Assembly: GCA_023391105.1 (NCBI GenBank)
Contig: JAEWBO010000025.1
Location: 62,001 to 126,000 of the forward strand
Length of the DNA stretch: 64,000 nucleotides
Direction of reading: 5' to 3'
Origin: Bacillota bacterium
GTDB taxonomy: Bacteria; Bacillota; Clostridia; Christensenellales; SZUA-584
Below the pieces are notes generated by a model. It ran no database searches. It saw only the letters and a program-made list of their open reading frames with translations, and was not told where the DNA came from. How positions within the stretch are numbered: position 1 is the stretch's first letter; each line of letters opens with the position of its first letter. Position numbers and translations under genes: made by a program. Below are positions 44,936 to 52,585 of this stretch, in pieces.

Positions 44936-46279
44936 ATGTTCGAGAAAATGACGGAAGAACAAGCAAAATCGCATATTCTGGCGCTGGTATCCGAATACTG
45001 TGACGTTTACCATAAACGTAATAATCAGTTTGAGGCTGGACAGAGAATCCCCTATGCCTCAAGAATCTATGATCGGGAAGAGATGGTCAATTTGGTTGAC
45101 AGCTCTCTTGAGTTCTGGCTGACTGCTGGACGGTATACCGATTTATTTGAGGAACAGTTTTCTGAGTTTCTTGGCATCAAATATACCGCCCTTGTCAACT
45201 CCGGCTCTTCGGCTAATCTTATCGCCTTTATGGCATTGACCTCTCCTTTGCTTGGTGAACGCGCTATACGCCGCGGCGATGAGGTAATCACAGCAGCGGC
45301 CGGTTTTCCTACCACAGTCGCTCCGATCATTCAATATGGTGCTGTTCCTGTATTTATTGATATGACGATCCCTCAATACAACGTTGATGTTTCGCAGCTG
45401 GAAAAAGCATTATCGAATAACACCAAAGCCGTTATGCTTGCGCATACGCTCGGAAATCCTTTTGACATAAAATCAGTACTGGAATTCTGTAAGAAACATA
45501 ATCTATGGCTAATCGAAGACAACTGTGACGCGCTTGGATCGAAGTACACATTAGACGGAAAAGAACAATTTACCGGTACTTTTGGTGACATTGGTACTTC
45601 CAGTTTCTATCCTCCGCATCATATGACGATGGGAGAGGGCGGCGCCGTCTATACGAATGATCCGCTGCTTAACAAGATTATCCGCTCAATGCGTGATTGG
45701 GGTAGGGATTGCATGTGTCCTTCGGGTAAGGATGACCTTTGCGGACACCGTTTCACCAAAGAATATAAAGATCTGCCTACTGGGTATGATCATAAATACG
45801 TATATTCTCATTTTGGCTATAATCTCAAGGCGACTGATATGCAGGCGGCCATCGGTTGTGCTCAGCTTGAAAAACTGCCCGGCTTTATCGAAAAGCGTCG
45901 TTCCAATTATGATCGTTTAAAAGCGGGACTTGCTTGTGTAGCGGATAAGCTCATCCTTTCCGAGCCTTGTGAAAACTCCGCTCCCAGCTGGTTTGGATTT
46001 TTATTGACTTGTCAACCAAATGCATCGCGAAGGACAATCGTCCCGTACATAGAGAGCAAAGGTATTCAGACCCGGATGCTGTTTGCGGGAAATTTGATTA
46101 AGCATCCATGCTTTGACGAAATGCGGACCACGAATGAAGGTTTCCGTGTGGTTGGTGAACTGAATGCCACTGACAGAATCATGAATGATACCTTCTGGGT
46201 GGGTGTTTATCCGGGCATGACCGATCAGATGATCGACTATATCATCGAGACGATCGCGGATGCCTGTAACAATCTATGA
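44936..46279 (+). CDS. rfbH: CDP-4-keto-6-deoxyglucose 3-dehydrase (E1, RfbH)
   Basis: 447 residues, aminotransferase fold using PMP. The lysine of ordinary aminotransferases is replaced by His in SSFYPPHHMTMGEGGAV, the mark of this 3-dehydrase. The segment CMCPSGKDDLCG provides cysteines for the [2Fe-2S] cluster. It removes the C3 hydroxyl, with a reductase (E3) as electron source; no E3 gene is in the window. A GGGAG site precedes the ATG; gtrA overlaps the stop (ATGA). Confidence 0.95.
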   Translation: MFEKMTEEQAKSHILALVSEYCDVYHKRNNQFEAGQRIPYASRIYDREEMVNLVDSSLEFWLTAGRYTDLFEEQFSEFLGIKYTALVNSGSSANLIAFMALTSPLLGERAIRRGDEVITAAAGFPTTVAPIIQYGAVPVFIDMTIPQYNVDVSQLEKALSNNTKAVMLAHTLGNPFDIKSVLEFCKKHNLWLIEDNCDALGSKYTLDGKEQFTGTFGDIGTSSFYPPHHMTMGEGGAVYTNDPLLNKIIRSMRDWGRDCMCPSGKDDLCGHRFTKEYKDLPTGYDHKYVYSHFGYNLKATDMQAAIGCAQLEKLPGFIEKRRSNYDRLKAGLACVADKLILSEPCENSAPSWFGFLLTCQPNASRRTIVPYIESKGIQTRMLFAGNLIKHPCFDEMRTTNEGFRVVGELNATDRIMNDTFWVGVYPGMTDQMIDYIIETIADACNNL

Positions 46280-46698
46280 AGATCGTTGACTGGGTAAAAA
46301 AGGTTTTTGGCGATAAGCGCATACGGTTTTTATTCGTTGGAGGACTTAATACGGCGGTTGGATACGGGTTCTACGCGTTGTTTATTTCTATAGGGCTGGA
46401 TCCTTATGTAGCCACAACGTTATCAACGGTTCTTGGTGTGATAAACAGTTATTTTTGGAACAAGTATTTTACATTCAGACAGCCAAAGAAGTCGTTGTCC
46501 GAGATCTTGCGTTTTGTGCTTGTATATGCCATAAGTTATGGTGCTAATTTGGGGCTCGTATATGTGTTCATTGACATGCTTGGCATGAACTCATACTTAT
46601 CCGGCGTGATATGCCTTTTTGTCACCACGATTGTAAGCTACGTGGGACATAATTTCTTTAGCTTCAAAAACAGATCGAAAAAGGAAGCCAACGTATGA
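46276..46698 (+). CDS. GtrA family membrane protein
   Basis: 140 residues, four membrane helices. RFLFVGGLNTAVGYGFYALF opens the domain and SYVGHNFFSFKNRSKK closes it, both typical. It probably moves polyprenyl-phosphate sugar across the membrane, partnering the GtrB-like enzyme at 50871. Four-base overlaps on both sides place it inside the CDP-sugar operon, so the lipid-linked sugar may be the one this operon makes. It is a distant paralogue of the GtrA at 19074. Confidence 0.88.
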   Translation: MKIVDWVKKVFGDKRIRFLFVGGLNTAVGYGFYALFISIGLDPYVATTLSTVLGVINSYFWNKYFTFRQPKKSLSEILRFVLVYAISYGANLGLVYVFIDMLGMNSYLSGVICLFVTTIVSYVGHNFFSFKNRSKKEANV

Positions 46699-47612
46699 AG
46701 AAGGTTGTGATCACGGGTCCCACGGGCTGCATTGGTGTGGCCTTGAGCAGGGCGCTTTTGGCAGACGGTTGTGAGGTGTATGCGGTATGCCGCCCAAACT
46801 CGCCAAACATCAGGCTCCTGCCGGTTCATTTGTCTATCCATGTGGTGGAAAGCGATATAAAGGATTTGAGCCTTTTGGCGTCCCGCCTTGGCGGCGGTTT
46901 TGACGTGTTCTTTCATCTTGCTTGGTCGGGCACGTTTGGTGCTGATAGGAACGACGCGCAGAGGCAATTAAAAAATGTAAAGTATACGCTTGATGCTGTG
47001 AAGCTGGCAAAGGACATCGGATGCAGGATGTTTATCGGCGCCGGTTCACAAGCCGAATATGGACATTTTGACAGACCGGCAGACGATACGCTGGTACCCA
47101 AGCCATTTACGTTCTATGGGGCTGCGAAGCTTTCGGCTGGACAGATGAGCCGTGTTTATGCAAATCAGATTGGTATTGCACATGCATGGGTTCGCATTTT
47201 CAGCATATACGGACCCGGTGATGATAAAAACACACTTGTCCATTTATTGATTCGGGAGCTGCTTGCAGACGGTTCTCCTGCCCTTACAGCAGGGGAGCAG
47301 ACTTGGGATTATCTTTACAGCGATGATGCGGCGAAGGCCTTGGCTGCGGTTGCCGAATCCGGGAAGGACGGCAGTGTCTATAATCTCGGATCGGGTGAAC
47401 AACGCGTATTAAAGGAATATATCTCCATAATCAGAGATATTGTCAGTCCTAAAACCGTACTTCGGCTTGGAGATAGACCCTATGGTCAGGATCAAGTGAT
47501 GTATTTGAGCGCGGACATAAACAAGCTGAAGAACGATACAGGTTTTGTCCCCAAAACCACGTTTGATGAGGGTGTGAAACAGACGCTTAAAGCGATCGTA
47601 TCGGAGGAATAA
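46695..47612 (+). CDS. NAD-dependent epimerase/reductase (SDR), CDP-deoxysugar type
   Basis: 305 residues. TGPTGCIGVALSRALL is the nucleotide-binding loop, FYGAAKLSAGQM carries the catalytic Tyr and Lys, and RIFSIYGPGDD is conserved. By position it should reduce the 4-keto group of the CDP-3,6-dideoxy sugar, like abequose synthase or the YerF reductase of yersiniose synthesis. It is coupled to gtrA by ATGA and followed nine bases later by the thiamine-diphosphate enzyme. The exact stereochemistry cannot be read. Confidence 0.8.
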   Translation: MKKVVITGPTGCIGVALSRALLADGCEVYAVCRPNSPNIRLLPVHLSIHVVESDIKDLSLLASRLGGGFDVFFHLAWSGTFGADRNDAQRQLKNVKYTLDAVKLAKDIGCRMFIGAGSQAEYGHFDRPADDTLVPKPFTFYGAAKLSAGQMSRVYANQIGIAHAWVRIFSIYGPGDDKNTLVHLLIRELLADGSPALTAGEQTWDYLYSDDAAKALAAVAESGKDGSVYNLGSGEQRVLKEYISIIRDIVSPKTVLRLGDRPYGQDQVMYLSADINKLKNDTGFVPKTTFDEGVKQTLKAIVSEE

Positions 47613-47620
47613 CGGAATTA

Positions 47621-49429
47621 ATGAAAATTAAGTTATCGGATTATTTATCAAATATACTTGCGGATAAAGGTATTGAACATGTTTTTACGGTGACGGGTGG
47701 CGGTGCCATGCATTTAAATGACGCTTTTGGCAACAACGAGCGTTTGAAATGCGTTTATAATCACCATGAGCAGGCTTGCGCCATCGCAGCAGAAGGCTAC
47801 TATAAGGCCGTCCGAAAGATGCCGGTCGTTTGCGTCACGACTGGCCCCGGGGGGACCAATGCACTGACAGGTGTGCTGGGGGCGTGGCTTGACTCTGTCC
47901 CAATGATGGTTATCTCGGGACAGGTCAAGTTTGAGTGTACGATCGCGTCCACAGATGTGCCGCTGCGCCAGCTTGGCGATCAGGAGTTTAATATTGTGGA
48001 TATCGTACGTCCCATGACGAAATACGCCTGCATGGTGACAGATCCCAATAAGATTCTCTATCATGTAGAAAAAGCGTTATATATCGCGACTCATGGGCGC
48101 CCTGGCCCAGTGTGGCTGGACATACCTCTTAACGTTCAGGCGGCTGTGATTGAGACAGACGACCTTGTCCGGTATTCAGAGACAGAGGACGAAGCGTTGC
48201 TTCCTCCCCGAGTTTCTTCCGATACGATACAAAAAGTGATAGACAAGCTGAAAGCCGCAAAAAAGCCTGCCATCATTGCAGGGACAGGCATATGGCTGTC
48301 CGATGGCAAGCAGATATTTGATCGTGCGGCAGAGCAGCTTAATATTCCGGTAATGACGGCCTGGGGTAATCATGATCTCATCCCCAACGATCATCCTTTA
48401 TATGCTGGTCGTCCGGGTACTGTGGGTACGCGCGGCGGTAATTTTGTCTTTCAGACATGTGACGTGCTTTTGGTGCTCGGCTGCCGTATGAATTTGCGTC
48501 AGATCGGCTATGTGTGGGATCAGGTTGCGCCAGAAGCGTATAAGATCATGGTCGATATTGATCCGGCTGAGCTTAGTAAGAGCACGTTTAAACCCGATAT
48601 GCCCATCTTTGCGGATGTGAAAGATTTTCTCAATAAAATATATGAAGCAGGGTTTGTCAAAGAAGGCAAGCAGCATGAAAAGTGGTTGGTATGGTGCCGT
48701 GATATTAACCTGAAGTATAATTACGACGCATATACAAGCGAAGACAGAGTCAACCCTTATGCTTTTATCACAAGCATGTTCAACAAGCTGCCCGAAAATC
48801 AATTGGTCGTTGCTTCGAATGGGTCTGCCTGCGTTGTGACTTTTCAGGCGGGCACCATGAAAAAAGGACAGCGTGTTTTTACCAACAGCGGATGCGCCTC
48901 TATGGGATATGGCTTGCCTGCTTCTATTGGAGCATGCGTGGGCAGCGGATACAAAAGCACCATTTGCCTTGAGGGTGATGGCAGCCTTCAGATGAACATA
49001 CAGGAGCTGCAGACGGTGATACATAACAGACTGCCTATTAAAATTTTTGTGTTTGAAAATCAAGGGTATCATTCGATAAGGCAAACACAAAGCAACTTCT
49101 TTAAAGGTAGATTCGCCGGAGTGGACAGAGAATCGGGTGTAAGCTTTCCCGATCTCGAAAAGATTGCCAATGCTTATGGGTATCCTTTCTACACCATATC
49201 CAGTGAAGAAAATATGGAAACGGTTTTGGAAGATGTATTGAGATGTGATGGGCCGCTGATTTGTGAGGTGCGGCTAAGTATAGAGCAGAGCTTCGAACCT
49301 AAGTCATCGTCAAAGCTGCTGCCAGATGGAAAAATGGTATCAATGCCATTGGAGGATATGTTCCCATTTCTATCGGAAGAAGAAATGACCCAAAACAATT
49401 ATAAATGTGATGAGGAGGGCCAATTATGA
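47621..49429 (+). CDS. Thiamine-diphosphate-dependent enzyme (acetolactate synthase-like, YerE type)
   Basis: 602 residues with three acetolactate synthase-like domains: N-terminal PYR domain (GIEHVFTVTGGGAMHLND, catalytic Glu in HHEQACAIAAEGYY), central domain (GRPGTVGTRGGNFVF) and C-terminal PP domain with the Mg/ThDP motif EGDGSLQMNIQELQT ending FENQGYHSI. Within a CDP-3,6-dideoxyhexose operon, this matches YerE, a flavin-containing ThDP enzyme that attaches a two-carbon unit from pyruvate to C4 of the keto sugar. That role is inferred from context. The next gene overlaps by ATGA. Confidence 0.8.
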   Translation: MKIKLSDYLSNILADKGIEHVFTVTGGGAMHLNDAFGNNERLKCVYNHHEQACAIAAEGYYKAVRKMPVVCVTTGPGGTNALTGVLGAWLDSVPMMVISGQVKFECTIASTDVPLRQLGDQEFNIVDIVRPMTKYACMVTDPNKILYHVEKALYIATHGRPGPVWLDIPLNVQAAVIETDDLVRYSETEDEALLPPRVSSDTIQKVIDKLKAAKKPAIIAGTGIWLSDGKQIFDRAAEQLNIPVMTAWGNHDLIPNDHPLYAGRPGTVGTRGGNFVFQTCDVLLVLGCRMNLRQIGYVWDQVAPEAYKIMVDIDPAELSKSTFKPDMPIFADVKDFLNKIYEAGFVKEGKQHEKWLVWCRDINLKYNYDAYTSEDRVNPYAFITSMFNKLPENQLVVASNGSACVVTFQAGTMKKGQRVFTNSGCASMGYGLPASIGACVGSGYKSTICLEGDGSLQMNIQELQTVIHNRLPIKIFVFENQGYHSIRQTQSNFFKGRFAGVDRESGVSFPDLEKIANAYGYPFYTISSEENMETVLEDVLRCDGPLICEVRLSIEQSFEPKSSSKLLPDGKMVSMPLEDMFPFLSEEEMTQNNYKCDEEGQL

Positions 49430-50205
49430 ATATTCTCGAAAGAAAGATGTTGGATGCGCTCACGGAGCTCAAAGAGAAGTATAACGTCTATGGCATTAAA
49501 GCTGAGTTCGAAGCCGAAGGGACCAGAACGGAAGATCTGATTAAGCTCCAATATGTCGTGGCCAAAGCAGGGTTGAAAATATGTATGAAAATCGGTGGTT
49601 GTGAGGCGGTGCGAGACATCGATCAATGCAAGCTTTTTAATATTAATGCGGTGATGGCTCCGATGATTGAATCTGCCTTTGCGATGAAGAAATTCATTGG
49701 CGCTTGCAACAAGGTCTACAATGCGGAAGGGCAATATGATAAAGTAGACAAAGTTGTCAACCTTGAGACAATCAATGCCTTTCATTGCATGGACGAGATT
49801 TTTGAGACTGGCAAGGGCTTTTTGGACTCGGTTGTGGTTGGCAGAGTCGATTTTTCTGCATCTTTAGGACTTTCACGCAGTGAAATCAACTCGGACATCG
49901 TATTGGATTACACAAGAAAAGTATGTGCAAAGGCAAAGGAATACGGCTATATATCGTCCTTTGGCGGCGGTGTGTCCGCTGAGGTTGTGCCCTTTGTTGA
50001 AGCAATGAAGGACGTTTTAGACCGTTTTGAGACACGCAAGGTCATTTTCCCGATTGAGGATATTGGTAACAAGCCTGAGCTTGCCATAAATAAAGCGGTT
50101 GAATTTGAATATTATTACCTGAAAAATAAGTTCGATTATTATTATGGTATGGCTTCCGAGGATGCGACAAGACTTAAAATGCTGGAAGAGCGAATGGATA
50201 AATAA
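49426..50205 (+). CDS. HpcH/HpaI aldolase / citrate lyase-like protein
   Basis: 259 residues, TIM-barrel type. KICMKIGGCEAVRDI, MAPMIESAFAMKKF and the late VVGRVDFSASLG resemble the beta-strand ends that bind metal and the keto-acid in this family. It is translationally coupled to the ThDP enzyme before and the HAD phosphatase after. No such enzyme is part of known abequose or yersiniose routes, so it may shape the branch or provide its donor. Function is inferred only at family level. Confidence 0.68.
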   Translation: MNILERKMLDALTELKEKYNVYGIKAEFEAEGTRTEDLIKLQYVVAKAGLKICMKIGGCEAVRDIDQCKLFNINAVMAPMIESAFAMKKFIGACNKVYNAEGQYDKVDKVVNLETINAFHCMDEIFETGKGFLDSVVVGRVDFSASLGLSRSEINSDIVLDYTRKVCAKAKEYGYISSFGGGVSAEVVPFVEAMKDVLDRFETRKVIFPIEDIGNKPELAINKAVEFEYYYLKNKFDYYYGMASEDATRLKMLEERMDK

Positions 50206-50855
50206 TGAGTATAGTTCGATATCATAATATCTTTTTTGACTTTGACGGAACCATTGCCGATTCCAGCCCCGGGATTATTGAGTGCGTGAAGCACGCGATT
50301 TCCTGCGCTGACATGGATTGTCCATGTGAGGAAAGTATCAAATCCATCATTGGTCCGACATTACCCACAATGATAAGGACGCTGTATCCGGATATTGATC
50401 AGAAACGGTTCGATATCATGTTTCGTGAGTATAGAGAGCATTATAAGACAGCAGGCGTCAGTGGTGTCGTGCTGTATGATGGGATAAACGAACTGTTGTG
50501 TGAGCTTCACCGACAAGGGAAAAGGCTGTTTGTTGTGTCATCAAAACCGCAGAAATATCTTCGGCAGATATGTGCGAACTGTTCGTTATCAGATTTGTTC
50601 GAGGATATAATCGGCGTGGATCTTACCACAGATCCTTTGAGCAAGACGAGGTTATTGGCTGATTTGCTGGAAGCCAATCAGGTAGATAAAAGCAGTTCAG
50701 TCATGGTGGGCGATACGATGTCTGATATTAAGGCCGCTCAGGAGAACGGAATAGACAGTATTGGTGTGACGTTCGGATTCGGTGCTTTTGAGGAGCCCTT
50801 TGTCCCCACATATTTATGCCATTCAGCAGATGAATTGGCAGCGCTATTGAAATAG
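50205..50855 (+). CDS. HAD-IA family phosphatase
   Basis: 216 residues. The four HAD motifs are visible: FDFDGTIADS (nucleophile Asp), VVSSK, the Lys in DPLSKTR, and VGDTMSDIKAA. A helical cap lies between residues 20 and 95, as in phosphoglycolate phosphatase-like enzymes. Start shares a base with the aldolase stop (TAATG). Together with the aldolase it may process a phosphorylated intermediate of the sugar pathway. Confidence 0.82.
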   Translation: MSIVRYHNIFFDFDGTIADSSPGIIECVKHAISCADMDCPCEESIKSIIGPTLPTMIRTLYPDIDQKRFDIMFREYREHYKTAGVSGVVLYDGINELLCELHRQGKRLFVVSSKPQKYLRQICANCSLSDLFEDIIGVDLTTDPLSKTRLLADLLEANQVDKSSSVMVGDTMSDIKAAQENGIDSIGVTFGFGAFEEPFVPTYLCHSADELAALLK

Positions 50856-50870
50856 AAAGGGTCAATGCAT

Positions 50871-51824
50871 ATGAAAACGGTCAGTGTGGTTGTACCATGC
50901 TACAATGAGGAAGAAAACGTTATACCCATGTATGAGGCCATTCGGGCAACCATGACAGAATCGCTGCCGGAATATAACTATGAAATTATCTTTATTGATA
51001 ACAAATCAAAGGACCGGACGAGGGATAAAATTCGCATAGCCTGTGAGCGGGATATAAATGTGAAGGCAATATTGAACGCAAAGAATTTCGGGCAGTTCAA
51101 TTCTCCGTATTACGGCGTGACGCAGGCAACCGGTGATTGTGTCATTTTAATCAGCTGCGATTTTCAGGATCCTGTGGACATGATTCCAAAGTATGTGGCC
51201 GAGTGGGAAAATGGCTTTAAGATTGTGATTGGCATCAAGACCACAAGCAAAGAAAACAGGATCATGTATTTCCTAAGGTCATGCTATTATAAGCTGGTCA
51301 AACGTATTTCTGAAGTGGAACAGATCGAACATTTCACGGGCTTTGGTCTTTATGATAAGGATTTTGTACGTGTTTTGGCCAAGCTGGAGGATCCGGCACC
51401 CTTTTTAAGGGGAATTGTCGCGGAGCTTGGCTATGAGCGCAAAGAAATACCTTACGAGCAGGCCAAACGGCGTGCCGGAAAAACAAGTAATAACTTTTAT
51501 AAGCTGTATGATGGTGCAATGCTTGGTATCACATCATACTCAAAAGTGCCCTTGCGTATTGCGACCATGCTTGGTTTTATCTTCTCTGCTATCAGCCTTG
51601 TGGTAGCGCTTGTCTATTTTGTATTAAAGCTTATTTACTGGGATCGTTTTCCCGCGGGCACAGCGCCTATTCTTATTGGTATATTTCTGATAGGGTCTAT
51701 ACAGATTTTCTTCATTGGATTATTGGGCGAGTATGTGTTGAATATGAATACGAGGGTGATGAAAAGGCCGCTTGTGGTAGAGGAACAGCGGATAAATTTT
51801 GATAGTAAGCCGGAGGAAAAATGA
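50871..51824 (+). CDS. Polyprenyl-phosphate glycosyltransferase, GtrB-like
   Basis: About 317 residues. A GT2 catalytic domain (SVVVPCYNEEENVIPMYEA, IDNKSKDRT, CDFQDPVDMIP) is followed by two membrane helices near the C-terminus. GtrB enzymes move a sugar from its nucleotide onto undecaprenyl phosphate on the inner face, for flipping by GtrA. AGAAAGGG favours ATG 50871; ATG 50865 is two codons earlier. It closes the CDP-sugar operon, after which the DNA is disrupted by IS relics. Confidence 0.87.
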   Translation: MKTVSVVVPCYNEEENVIPMYEAIRATMTESLPEYNYEIIFIDNKSKDRTRDKIRIACERDINVKAILNAKNFGQFNSPYYGVTQATGDCVILISCDFQDPVDMIPKYVAEWENGFKIVIGIKTTSKENRIMYFLRSCYYKLVKRISEVEQIEHFTGFGLYDKDFVRVLAKLEDPAPFLRGIVAELGYERKEIPYEQAKRRAGKTSNNFYKLYDGAMLGITSYSKVPLRIATMLGFIFSAISLVVALVYFVLKLIYWDRFPAGTAPILIGIFLIGSIQIFFIGLLGEYVLNMNTRVMKRPLVVEEQRINFDSKPEEK

Positions 51825-51867
51825 TATGGCGGAGTTGAGTAGAAAGAGGATGAATCGTTTTATTAAA

Positions 51868-52290
51868 TAGGGTGTATCCTCGATTTTTGTGTAAACTCGA
51901 AAGAGCGTAAGAAAAAGCGTGAGCCGCACGACGGCTTACCCATCTTGGGTGCATAATAGCGGAAACGGCCGGGCATGTCAAGGGCGACCATTAGGTCGTA
52001 TATTTTACCCATGACCTGTCCCTGCCGTTTCTGCTACTCAGGAAGCCTGTCTGCAAAGAATATCTCCAATTGCGAATGAATTGCCCCAATCTTTTCGACG
52101 TCCTGCCCATTTCTTTATGATATCCATCATGGCCAGATTCAGCATTTACAGCAGGCTATCGTCAGTCGGGAATACCGACTTGGCCTTGGTCCTCTGCGCA
52201 GCTGGCGGTTGAAATTCTCAATGGCATTCTTGGTGTAAATAAGCGTACGTACCTGCTTCAAAGCGGTGGACTCCATGATATGTTTCCGAA
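51868..52290 (-). pseudogene. Decayed IS256-family transposase (3' end) with terminal inverted-repeat-like end
   Basis: On the minus strand, about 52250-52198 reads TLIYTKNAIENFNRQLR, the C-terminal signature of Mutator/IS256 transposases. After a frame change near 52195 come KSVFPTDDSLL, a stop at 52148-52146, and KKWAGRRKDWGNS to about 52045. The rest of the transposase is absent. The outer end near 51868-51895 reads TTTACACAAAAATCG then GATACACCC, like IS256-family ends. The element is dead and truncated. Confidence 0.8.
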
Positions 52291-52297
52291 CGTTACA

Positions 52298-52444
52298 GAA
52301 CCATATATAACCACCAGTTTGGTTCCGGAACAGTATCTGAAAGCATATTTAGATATTTTAACTGCGGTATTTATAATAAGCGCTATTCTGAAAAACCCGT
52401 GGAAATATGTATCCCCGATACTCGAAAGATGTAAGGAAAAGTAG
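52298..52444 (+). pseudogene. Fragment of a membrane protein gene between IS relics
   Basis: A 48-codon frame, EPYITTSLVPEQYLKAYLD then ILTAVFIISAILKNPWKYV, reaches TAG at 52442. It looks like coding sequence with one membrane helix. Both flanks are IS-derived: the transposase relic ends near 52290 and a second IS-end-like copy begins near 52405. It is a residue of a gene that once followed the GtrB gene; the family cannot be named. Confidence 0.4.
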
Positions 52445-52510
52445 AATTTTTATTGGACGGGCGAACCTCGCAATGGCTTACTCGTCTTGGGTTGGACTCG
52501 TTATCAGATT
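52405..52510. repeat. Second diverged copy of the IS256-like end
   Basis: Blocks TGTATCC.CGAT, ACTCGAAAGA..GTAAG.AAAA and GGCTTAC.C.TCTTGGGT occur in the same order at about 51872-51950 and again here. The two are diverged direct copies of one IS terminus. Nothing else coding is seen up to 52585. Confidence 0.5.
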
Positions 52511-52585
52511 CGTTGCCCCAAGCAGATCCATGAATTTCTCACGTATGATCCTTTACGATCCATTAGAAAATGCTATAGTCTGTTA

